From positions 930,001-994,000 of the forward strand of contig VJWN01000010.1 in NCBI GenBank assembly GCA_007644065.1: DNA of 64,000 nucleotides. Direction: 5' to 3'. The DNA comes from Margaritispora aquatica. Its lineage: Eukaryota > Ascomycota > Leotiomycetes > Helotiales > Discinellaceae. The notes under the pieces are model-generated. The model searched no databases, had not been told where the DNA came from, and worked only from the letters and a program-made list of their open reading frames with translations. Made by a program: the position numbers and the translations under genes. This document shows positions 37,208 through 47,235 of the stretch, in pieces; within the stretch, counting starts at the first letter, position 1, and each line of letters begins with the position of its first letter.

Positions 37208-38293
37208 ATGTCTGATTCTACGAAAAAACGTACTCTGGACGCGTTTTTCAAACCTCCTGCTAAGAAGGCAAAGGTATCCGAGGAGAAAAAATCAGATGAA
37301 ACTCAAAATTCTGTTCAAAAGCTAGTACGTCATGACTAAGTGCAAAACACTGATGATTGTTCTGATATTGAAAAGCCCTCAACTCATCCTGGATACCCAT
37401 TTCCCATTCCTTCATTTCCCAATTCCATCGAATCACAGCTTTCATCTCTTCCATCGTCAATTGGTAAAGTAATAGATGACCAGGCTCATTTGGATCTTCT
37501 ATACTTCCAGCCATATATTCCTAAATATCTCCAATGCGAGATCTTCCAATTCCTTCGCGCGGAATTGCCTTTCTATAGAGTCGAATATACCATTAAGAGG
37601 GGGGTTACAGAAACCCAAATCCGAACTCCAAGGTAAGGAAACAGCTTCCTCTCTGAAGCAATTTCTCAAATTAGCAGGTGGACAACTGTTTATGGCCTAG
37701 ACGAAACATCAAGATTCGATGAAAACGGAATCGTTGTAGACGCAAAGACTGGAGTTGCAGTGAAGAAGAATCAGAACTATGAAAAGTACCCGCCACGACC
37801 CATTCCAAAGTGTCTAGATGATCTCCGCCTTTCGACCGAAGCGGCTACTGGTTGCAAGTTCAATTTTTGCTTGGTAAACTACTATGCCTCTGGGGCAGAC
37901 AGTATATCATACCATAGCGACGACGAGCGATTTCTTGGACCTCTCCCAGCTATAGCTTCCTTCTCACTTGGATCAACGAGAGACTTTCTCATGAAGCATA
38001 AGCCGATCGCTCCAAATGACAATGCACCTGTACCGCCAGAAACCAAACCTATCAAACTCCCACTCGGCAGCGGAGACATGATCCTAATGAAGGGGGAAAC
38101 TCAAGCCAATTGGCTTCATTCCATACCAAAGAGAACAGGAAAGAATGCCGATGATGGAGGAAGAATCAACATCACTTTTCGAAGAGCCATGGTGAAAGGA
38201 GGCACGGAGAATTATTATAATTATAATGTTGGGACCGGCCCCGTGTACAAATGGAATTCTGCCGCGAGAGAAATGCAAATCTGGAAACCATAG
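37208..38293 (+). CDS. AlkB-like Fe(II)/2-oxoglutarate dioxygenase (ALKBH2/3 type)
   Basis: Three exons, 37208-37324, 37376-37632 and 37678-38293 (introns of 51 and 45 nt), encode 329 residues. The C-terminal two thirds are the 2OG-Fe(II) oxygenase fold: NYYASGADSISYHSDDE gives the HxD iron ligands (His204, Asp206), NWLHSIPKR the distal His, and RINITFRR the 2-oxoglutarate-binding arginines. ALKBH2-type enzymes oxidatively remove 1-methyladenine and 3-methylcytosine from DNA. The N terminus holds KRTLDAFFKPPAKKAKV, which resembles a PCNA-interacting box followed by a nuclear localisation signal, consistent with nuclear DNA repair. Exon 1 is short; its frame ends in TAA at 37337-37339 unless the intron at 37325 is removed. 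Its 3' end is 16 bp from NUS1. Confidence 0.93.
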
Positions 38294-38309
38294 TCTATTG
38301 TGTCGCAGT

Positions 38310-39437
38310 CTACCTGCCAAATCTCATCTGAGCGTTAGCGAAATTATATAATGCCCGCAAAAACACCTGATACCCAACTCCATGATTGTCTTGTACGTGA
38401 AAGATTTCTGTAAGTCGAACTTGCCAGGGAGGATAACCTGATAACTCAGCAGTTGGTCCGAAAAGTACGAGAAGATCTGGCTCTCCCATCACGCTTTCTG
38501 TGAGCTCTGCGTCGACAAGATCCACAGTGATATCACTAGCTGAAATTTTCGATCGTTGCGACATTTCTGCTAATGTTTTCGTGAGATCAACGATAGAATC
38601 CCGTCCATCTTCAGCTGACAGCAAGAGGACTGATAAGTGCGGAACTGCAGATCTCGACGCCGCGTCTGTGGGCGTAGTTGGTGCTGACTGAATAGAAGGT
38701 ACGTGTGGAGCTCGCAAAGATAACTCTGGAGCTTGAGGACCAAAGTAGGACGAGAGCTTGCGAGACATTGCTCTGTGGGTTGCAGGTACATAACCTTTCA
38801 GCGCACCTATGCTGCCTTAGTTGTATTCCGATCGTTCCGGTATGATGATACGAACCTGTCTTTTCATATACTGAGAGCATTGGAATCCCTATGCATGCAC
38901 ACCATGCAGATATCTCTGAGATTTCATCCACAAGAGCCTCTAATCCTGCTCCTCCTCTTCCCCCATCCTCGAGCTTCAGAACCACACTGACATGCTTTGG
39001 TAACCGACTCAATCCCTTAACATCTTTTTGAATGAGCTCTGGTGTCTTGTGGTGATAGTAGAGAATTGCCAATATCCTGTCTTTTACTGCGTGATATGCT
39101 TGTCGAAACCGTATGTAAACTGAGAATATTGTGTGGACTATGGCGTAAAACAGGGCATGCAGCTGGCTTTTGAAGAATTTCCTAACTCCAAAACCCGACT
39201 GTATTTTTGGTTTCTCGATCCTGATGCTGGGAACATTGCCAGATTTTCGACCTGCTCTTGTGGGAGATCTGGATGGAGGGGTAGGAAGGTACGGCTTAAA
39301 ATGAAAAAGCATTAGCCATTGTTGTTGAGAGCTCCGAGGTATATTGGTCTCACCTCCAACAGCTTTTCTCTTTCAGCAACACTCAACGAGTCCCTATTGC
39401 GCCGATAGATCTCGGTTTCTCGCGTTGCAGCAGGCAT
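38310..39437 (-). CDS. NUS1: Nus1 (NgBR-like) subunit of dehydrodolichyl diphosphate synthase
   Basis: Three minus-strand exons, 39437-39354, 39294-38856 and 38806-38310 (introns 59 and 49 nt), encode 339 residues. The N-terminal third has a hydrophobic segment (HALFYAIVHTIFSVYI), a likely ER membrane anchor. The middle has KHVSVVLKLEDGG and the C-terminal half is the cis-prenyltransferase-like fold: VLLLSAEDGRDSIVDLTKTL, GEPDLLVLFGP, and a terminus ending in FANAQMRFGR with the RxG motif essential for activity. Nus1 pairs with the catalytic Rer2/Srt1 subunit to make dolichol precursors at the ER. Start at 39437 is the first ATG that joins by a good intron (GTGAGA...CTAATG...TTAAG). Confidence 0.94.
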
Positions 39438-39737
39438 AATTAAATTTTTGAGCTTGAACAACCAAATATCATGAAAGTTGACGACTAAGGAAGGTATTTG
39501 GGGATTAAAGTAGAGGTGGTCAGATCTTGAAATATTTCCTTGGGGAATGCAAGGCTGACCGTGCCTGAACAGTTTCGTCGTCACCTTCGAGGCTTTGACA
39601 TTGGATCGCAACACTAAAATCTCTGGGTACGACGCATCCAACAAGCAAAACGAACACGAATCAATGAGCTTGTTTGGCTAGGCACATAATTGATCTTGGT
39701 GGGAGGAAGGGGTTCAAGGTCGCAGAGCAGAATCACA
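39438..39737. promoter_or_regulatory. shared divergent promoter of NUS1 and SEC10
   Basis: The two genes start 300 bp apart on opposite strands, so their control regions must share this interval. Motifs not assigned. Confidence 0.55.
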
Positions 39738-42334
39738 ATGGCCGCGTTGAGGAATGGCGGGGGCAGCACACGCCAGTTATATGCGCAGGCGCCAACTTAC
39801 ACCTTAGAGAACTTCTCTAACAAGGACTTTATTGTTCGTGATTTTATCGAGGAGCTATCAGAAAGTGCAATCCCAGTGAATCGAAGATCTGGTCCATCGC
39901 AAGATGCCTTTGATCCCAAGCCGCTGATCAGAATATTTGAGAGTACGTTGCACATCCATGAATTACGAGCTATTGCTAACATGATCCAGGTGTCAAGTTG
40001 TCCCTTGAGAAACTCACAAATGACCTGTCTGATGCAGAGACTGACCTGGCTACTCGAGTTCGTAACGCTGAGCGAACCCACGATGCTACACTGGACGATT
40101 TGGGCAGGAAATTGGATCAGTCTATAATATCCTTCAAGCATTTGGACAACTCTTTGAGTGGCACCAATGGCAATGATCGGAATGGGAGAGGAGACAATGG
40201 AGGAAACATTGCTGTGCAAATCGGAGAGCAACTGGAAGAACTGGACAGGCAACGGAAGCGAGCAAAAGATGCGAATTTCCTCATACGATGCTGGATCGAG
40301 GTCAGCGAGCAGGGCACTCTCGGCGAACTCGAAGATATGATTCGGCGACAAAGCAGCGCCGAGAATAAAGTTCGGTGTGCAGTTATTGCCAAACAGCTCA
40401 CAAGAATGAGTGAGCTACTAGACCCTACGTCTTGGGCGTCGACCAATGGATCCAAAAAAACCAACGGAGTTACAAATGGAGTTGTCGGCTACAGAGGCTA
40501 CAACACAAAAGAGTTGATTGAGAAGTTTTCGGAAACGCTTGAGAAAGACTTGCTGAAACAGTTTGACGATAGCTACAGGAGGCAGAACTTTGACGATATG
40601 TTGGAGTGCTCAAAAGTTCTTCGTGGCTTCAACAATGGCTCCAGTGTCGTAGCATCCTTTCTGAATCAGCATCAATTTTTCATTGACAGGAGTCAGTTGA
40701 TCACAGAAGAAGTTACTACGGACAATGAAACCTGGGAAAGACTCGCTGATCCTGATTCTGAGCCACCTGGCGTGGAACCCAGCTTGCAGTCTTTGGTTGA
40801 TGAAATCCGAATCGTTATGCAAGACGAATCCTTCATCATCAAACGTGCATTTCCATATTACGATGAAGTTTTAACAAAATTCATCCAGAGAATATTTCAG
40901 CAATCCATACAGCAACGCCTAGAAATGGTTCTAGACAAGGCAGAGGGAGAATCGCCACTTGCATTTCTACGGTCGTTACACGCATCCAGAAGCTATATCA
41001 ATGGCTTGATCGAAGATCTGAAAGCACATGGACTGACAGAACATCCGGAACCATGCTCCGCTCAGACAGCATTAAGTCTTGATCAGCAACTGGATGAACT
41101 TTTTGTTCCCTACTTGGTGGGAAATTCTTATATCGAGAGAGAAAGGAAAAACTTGGAGACACTTTATTCATCTTTGTTATTCAAATTTACCATCTATCAC
41201 TCACGGCGAAAAAAGGCACCGACTGGCTTCATGGCTACACTTGCACAACAAGGAACGCAATTGATATCGAGCGCAAAAGATGCGTACATCGATAAACTGG
41301 AATCGTCCGAGCTTACTGCGACTTCCAAGAAAGTCATGTTGCGCGTTGCTGGTGTTCGTGAAACGGATAAGAATAAGAATGAAATTGAAGTCTCGGAGGA
41401 GGATGGTGTACTAAGTATTCCGAATGCCAAGCGAATGCTCAAATGGTTGGCCGAAAGTGTTAGACGTGCTCTGGAGTTAGGCAGTGGGAGCGATACTCCA
41501 AAGGATGTTGCTGCTTTGCTAAACCTTTTACTGCCCAGTATGGGTCAAGTCTACATTGAGACTGCTCTTGATGCAATACTGGACCTATCCAGCTCACAAG
41601 AGACTAGCCGTGTTGAGCCAAATCTCGAATATCTGCCTTCCCTACAACCTGCGATAACGATCACAAATATCATGTCACGATTTATCAACACGGTATTGAT
41701 TCGATTAGCAGAGTCCAATACAACCGTAAGACGAGCGATGGAGATTCAAACCAAGTCAGGGATTGGAACCATTGAAACGAAAACCAATAGCATAATCAAA
41801 AGCACCATTGCTGTGATTGTCAATTGGGTTACCAAACTCTTAGCCGGGCAGAAGAAGCAAGACTACAGGCCAAAGGATAGCGACCTTGGCCAGTCACTAC
41901 AGACTCCTACTTGTGGACTTCTTTGCACATTCATGCAAAAGACTAACAAATCCGCTTCCATAGCTATCGACGGACATAATCTGGAAGTTTTCAACTCGGA
42001 GCTGGCTTTGAGCATACGTGATCTCCTGTTCGAGCATTTCAAAAAGTTCCAGGTCAATGCTACGGGTGGTATTATGGTCACCAGCGATATCTCGAAATAC
42101 GTATCTACACTCAAAGATTGGCAGTTGTCAAAAGAGGCGGAGAATGCAGTCGACGTCCTGAGTGAAATTGGCAATCTGTTCATTATTGGCCCAGAAGCTT
42201 TGCGAGAGAGATCACGAGCTATTCAGCCTGGTCTAGGAGGAAGGAGGCTGCAAAAGGCAGACTTCAGAGCGTTCATTCTTAGGAGAGATGATTCTGGGAG
42301 TGTGGGAATACAAAGCGTCATTGCGGGTTTGTGA
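39738..42334 (+). CDS. SEC10: exocyst complex component Sec10
   Basis: Two exons, 39738-39942 and 39990-42334, with a 47-nt intron (GTACGT...GCTAAC...CCAG), encode 849 residues. The N-terminal part has the Sec10 pattern FSNKDFIVRDFIEELSESA and AFDPKPLIRIFES, then the coiled-coil region with IGEQLEELDRQRKRAKDANF, LIRCWIEVSEQG and KVRCAVIAKQLTRMSELLD. The long C-terminal half is all-helical, as in CATCHR tethers. Sec10 is part of the octameric exocyst that tethers secretory vesicles to the plasma membrane at hyphal tips. The length agrees with fungal Sec10. Other tethering subunits, such as Cog6, were considered, but the N-terminal motifs are those of Sec10. The start is the first ATG in frame after the divergent promoter. 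Confidence 0.92.
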
Positions 42335-43935
42335 TACCTTTGTTTCCTGACAATTGACATGCATGGCGTCTGGTGCATTAATTGGTCGTATATATAAGGG
42401 GACCTTAGTGTTTGAATACGTCTGACGAGGAGGACGAGGAGGTGGATGGAAAGGAAACTCCGAAAACGCGAAAATTCAAATGGATGATGTAGTCGGTGAT
42501 TTCTCCTGGCCTTTGTTCTACTGACTCGCAGATTGTTTCCAGAGTTGTGATGTCTCTAATACCCATATGTACAATACAATACATTCACAATCCCGCTATG
42601 CGCCTCCGCAATGCCCATTCCGAACCCAATCTACTGATACAATCGTACAATTCCCTTCATCGTTTTTTTCCCTTCTTCGCCACTCAAGGAAGTGTGAATC
42701 CAAAGCCAGCCATGCAGTTCCTATACTTGTCGATCGTGGAGGCGCAATCCTTCATTGGGTCTTTTGCATTGGTGAAGAGCATGCATTCGTCTCGTTTGGA
42801 TTTCTCCTCCTTGCATACACAGCATGGCTATTAATGCGTTTAGTAATTGGCGTCTAGGTAATGCGATTGAGTCACAGGATAGTATGTACCTTAGGTTTTG
42901 GTGGGCAAGCATCAGATTTCAGGTCTGCGCCCATGTTGGCACTTGTTGCTGTTGCTGCTTCGGTGTTAGCTTTGTTCCTTAAGAAATTGAGCCGGAGGAT
43001 GGCATACGCATTATGCTTTGTTTGGAGTCCATTGCTGGTATTTTGTGAGGTGGATAGGGAGGAATGGGAGGGCGTAGTGTCGTGGATTTGGTTTGGAGAT
43101 TTGTCGATTTGTAAGGCGCAAGGCGATTTGGAAATCATGACATCTGTCGGCTTTTCTGCGGGTGGAGAGCTGCGGCTCTGGAGGTGGGTCCGAAGGGATA
43201 ATGGGGCTTGGCATTCCTCGGTTGTGCCTGGCGAGAGTGGAGAGGAGGTGGAGGACCTGAAGGCAGTTTTCTCGTGATGAACTATTTAGTGAGAGATGAG
43301 TATAATTGTATTGTGCTTTGGTGGCAGTAAATTTTTCTGTGACTTTGAACCTAAATGGCTATGACATTCATGATTTCTATTCCTTTCCCACCGTTCAGAC
43401 CCGATGACCTCTCAATCATTTCAAGTAGATTTGAGGGTGACTTGCGTATAGATTGCAAGTCGGGACTGGAGGAGGCATGCCATTTTCTCAAGTGCCTGTT
43501 CAGAGGGTGTATTCATGAAAATATGCTCCTGTATACTTGGGCGCCATACAACCCAGCACATCGATGTTCACCCGGTATTCTTCTTTGACAACTCCTTCTC
43601 GAGGTGACGGTCGGATTTTCACTTTGCTATAGCACATATATATGCATTATTGGAGGAGGAGTCTATTTTAGAGTTAGTTTGATCTAGCTAATAAAAAGAA
43701 ATTTAATAACATACGAAATGACCCAGTTAGACAGAATTGGATCTTTCTCTCATCAACCTATAGATCCAGAAAGGCATCCCTTAGCTCGTTTCTATCCTAG
43801 AACCCTCTTCTGTTCAATAAGGCACTTGCCTATTTCTAGCAGTGCTCTCTACTCTCCAGTCTCTATATCAAAGCTGAATACACACTTTACAAATTTAACC
43901 AAGTTATTCTAATCTCAACAATAAATAATAACACA
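42335..43935. other. intergenic region with one unassigned ORF
   Basis: SEC10 3' flank then low coding signal. A plus-strand frame at 42861-43277 (138 codons) has a hydrophobic N-terminal third (LALVAVAASVLALFLKKL) and a tail rich in W, G and E. The opposite strand is also open there (42872-43138), so coding direction is unclear. No family recognised. Confidence 0.4.
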
Positions 43936-44527
43936 ATGGCGACCTCTGATCGAACTCCACTATACCAACAGCTATTTGATGAGGCTTGGGCTTATTTTCT
44001 CGCCAAGAAATACACACATGCAAACAGATTATTCAACGAGTTCCTGGATCATCACGTATCGCCTGCCCACATACATGCTCATTGCCATCTCTTGCTTGCA
44101 CGGCACCCAGGGAAAGGGGCCGAGGAGCACACCAGGCAAACTTATATGAGTTTTTGTTGCAAAAGTCTGAGCCAGGTACAAAGAAGCACGCCGACTGTCT
44201 AATGTGGCTTGAGTGTGCAAGGCCTATTTTAGAGGTTGGCAAATCCGGCACTCCTACGTGTACATGGGAAACACTGCTGATAGAAAATGATAGTGGTATG
44301 TGACGAACAGTGCAAGAGAAGAAGACGGGCATATTCGAGATAACGGCAACAAAGAAGAACAAAGAGAGGCAGGAGGAAGCGAACAAAGGGCAAACCAAGG
44401 CGAAGACGAAAACGAACACTTAGACGGGTACATCTCTAAGTTTACAGAACAAATGACTCTCCAACCAAACGGACACCGATCGAACTATGCAATCGATAGT
44501 GAAAACAAAGACCAAACCCGGAATTGA
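43936..44527 (+). pseudogene. small gene broken by frame shifts (unknown family)
   Basis: An ATG at 43936, preceded by an A-rich leader, opens a protein-like frame with YQQLFDEAWAYFLAKKYTHA and NRLFNEFLDHHVSPAHIHAH, resembling a short helical, TPR-like or HTH-like region. Coding quality fails after about 44130. The next frame then continues with NLYEFLLQKSEPGTKKHADC and LMWLECARPILEVGKSGT to a stop at 44301-44303. A third frame carries on with an acidic, E/N/Q-rich tail to 44527. No normal introns explain the two shifts (candidate introns would be about 15 nt). I infer a recently disabled gene or sequence indels. Homologues would be informative; I do not recognise the family. Confidence 0.45.
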
Positions 44528-45327
44528 GGCAAGATCCCAAAATAGATCATCAGATCAATCAAGGTGACGAGTCAAGAGGAGGTACCTAAGTCTTTCCTTT
44601 TCATGTGGTTCATGAATGAATTGCTTAATCGTTTTCAGAATCCGATGTGGTGATGTTTCCAGTAAAATCCGAAGCGCTGCTAAACCAACCATAATAGGGT
44701 CAACCTTGGTAGAGGTCTCACACTTTATTTTCACGAACTATGCTCCAAGTTGTATTCGCGTGGTGCTTCTCAATATGCTTGGGCCTAGCGGGTCATCTTC
44801 GAAGCGATAGAAATAGTATTGGCCTGTTAGTCTGATAGTGTGAAGAAAGAGCGAAATGTATTACAATCCAGAATTTTAAATTATGAATCCAATACGCTAG
44901 CGTGATAGGCTATTTCAAAAACTATTCTCATTCCCTCGAATTGTTGTCAATTGCGCTTTTCGCAGCACTTGGTGGGCTTGAAGTAAATTTGAGATTCCCT
45001 GATTCAGCCCAACAGTAAACAAAGATTTCATAAGAGTCATCAAAGACTGTTCAGAAAAGCTTCATGTATCTCTGTGGTAAGGATGATCATATCGTATATC
45101 TGTAATATAGAAGACGGAGGTCTTAGAAAGTGTTGTACTGTGTACCTAAGGTAAGTAAGATTGAAGTTAAAGCCTAAGGCATCAGTCTGACGCAAAGATC
45201 CACTTTAAATGTTTTGTTACCCCACTCTTTTCTGACCCCTCCAAAGCACCAACCAAAACACCAAAACACCAAGAACCAACTACAAAGTAAACAACTTCCA
45301 AACTTCGCTCTTGATATATTTGCAACC
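44528..45327. other. intergenic region upstream of RNA1
   Basis: No gene seen. A CAAAACACC-rich leader with ACCAA repeats directly precedes the RNA1 start. Confidence 0.5.
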
Positions 45328-46774
45328 ATGGCACCAACTTCAAAAGTCTTCTCCTTGGAGGGCAAGGGTCTGAAGCTCGATACCACCGAGGATATTGAGC
45401 TTCATATCAAAGCTCTCCGGGACATGAACGATGTCACAGAGGTTCGCTTTCAAGGCAATACCTTGGGCATAAATGCCTGTAAACTTATTGGAGAGGCATT
45501 ATTGGACAAGAAATCATTAGAAGTGGGTTATGCGATACGTAGATGTGGTATAAGAGCTAATGGAACCAGGTCGCCAATTTCGCAGATGTGTTCACAGGTC
45601 GTCTTCTCAGCGAGATTCCAACTGCGCTGTCATCTCTCCTTACAGCTCTTCTTACTCTACCTAAGCTTCACACCATAAACTTGAACGACAATGCTTTTGG
45701 ATTGAACATGCAAGCGGTAGGTCTTCACTCTTGCGCTACCACGGGGAGCCGAAGTTGTCGATAGACATAGCAACCATCAGTCAGATTTTATGGACTCGAG
45801 CATTATATCCACTACGGCGTCAAAATATTTCCCCGCAGAATGATTATGCTGACGCTTTGTAGCCTCTAGTCGCATTCCTCTCCTCGCACGTACCCCTCCA
45901 GCATCTTATGCTCAACAACAACGGTCTAGGCCCCCACGCCGGTATCCTAATCGCCAACGCTCTCAGCGCCCTCCACGCAAAGAAAGTCGAAGCACGAAAA
46001 GCCGGACAAGAAGTACCAGATCTCGAGACTGTGATCTGTGGCCGGAACAGACTGGAAAATGGCAGCATGACAGCTTGGGCAGAGGCATATAGCCTGCACA
46101 CTGGCATCAAGGAGATCAAGATGGTCCAGAACGGTATTCGACAAGAGGGCATTTCACACCTGTTGACTGATGGCCTGCGACACACGAAAGGCATCAAGGT
46201 CCTTGATCTCCAAGATAACACATTCACCATACTCGGCTCCAGGGCTTTGGCGACAGTGGTTCCAGGCTGGACTGAAATTGTCGAGCTTGGTGTAGGCGAC
46301 TCATTGCTCAGTGCAAAGGGAGGCGTGCTCGTCGCAAAGGCATTAGCCAAGGGACAGAACAAGAAACTAGAGACTTTGCGCCTACAGTACAACGATATCA
46401 CCTCGCCAGGCCTCGAGGCCTTCGCAGCCGCAGCCAAGACAGCACTCCCCGCACTCAAGAAAATCGAGCTGAACGGCAACAAATTTCCCGAGGACCACCA
46501 GGCAGTCAGTGATCTCCGTGAGCTGCTGGATGAGCGCAAGGAGGAGTTAGCTGGTGAAGTGGTTATTGAGGATGATTGGGGTCTCGACAGTCTTAGCGAT
46601 CTGGAGAGTGAAGATGAGGACGAAAGTGATGGAGAGGAAGAAGAAGAGGAAGCTGAGGAGCTGAGAGAGAAACTCATCGAGGATGCCGTCGAGGCACAAG
46701 AGGAACCTACCGTTCAGCTGCAGGACAAGGAGGTCGATGATCTGGCGAAGAAGCTGGGCAAGACGGAGATCTGA
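45328..46774 (+). CDS. RNA1: Ran GTPase-activating protein Rna1
   Basis: Three exons, 45328-45522, 45570-45716 and 45863-46774, with introns of 47 and 146 nt, encode 417 residues. The sequence is a leucine-rich-repeat solenoid: VTEVRFQGNTLGINACKLIG, LHTINLNDNAFGLN, LQHLMLNNNGLGPHAGILIA, VLDLQDNTFT, LETLRLQYNDITSPG and KKIELNGNKFPED are successive repeat cores. CGRNRLENGS is the RanGAP loop containing the catalytic asparagine. From about residue 347 comes the acidic tail (VIEDDWGLDSL then a run of E/D), a hallmark of RanGAPs. Rna1 activates GTP hydrolysis by Ran in the cytoplasm and so drives nuclear transport. It converges on PMT2 with 461 bp between stop codons. Confidence 0.95.
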
Positions 46775-47235
46775 GTAGATTGTGTTGATCTCATATTAAG
46801 GAAGATGTCCCGAAACTTGAGCGTATACCCGTCCATAGACCAATGCTGTCTATTTAGCGAGCATAGGGAGCGATGCACATAGAACGAAATGAGAATGAAA
46901 TCCAACTTGCACAATATCCAAGATCAAGAGTCATGAGATAAATTCTGTTTCTACTGTTGCACATTGCTATATCATTGTACACAAAAAAGCTGGGAGTTCT
47001 TTGAATTCGATAATCCTGTGGCGCCGCTTTAAAACCACAAGAAACGCTTCGAGACCCCCGTGATTCCCGATTTTCCCTACACCTTCCCCTCCATATAACA
47101 AAAGAAACGAGCATAGTTGCAAGGAAGAAGATCAATCATTCGTGTGGTTTTATGACTTGTAAGCCTGCCTGATTTAATTGGCATTTGCGCGCCTTTCGTA
47201 CACTTCATGAGATGTTAAAAATCGTGTCCATCTAC
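46775..47235. other. convergent 3' region between RNA1 and PMT2
   Basis: Holds the 3' UTRs of two genes ending toward each other. Short frames here show no motif. Confidence 0.55.

Noticed and set aside
39738..42334. Initial thought that the long helical protein is the Golgi tether Cog6
   Set aside because: The N-terminal motifs (SNKDFIVRDFIEELS, DPKPLIRIFES, IGEQLEELDRQR, VRCAVIAKQL) and length match Sec10, not Cog6.
42861..43277. 138-codon plus-strand frame as a membrane protein gene
   Set aside because: The opposite strand is also open, there is no motif and no conserved neighbour; left as unassigned.
44978..46774. Large minus-strand S-rich frame at 45844-46677
   Set aside because: Antisense of the RNA1 acidic tail (GAG/GAT codons read as Ser/Leu); RNA1 on the plus strand is clear.
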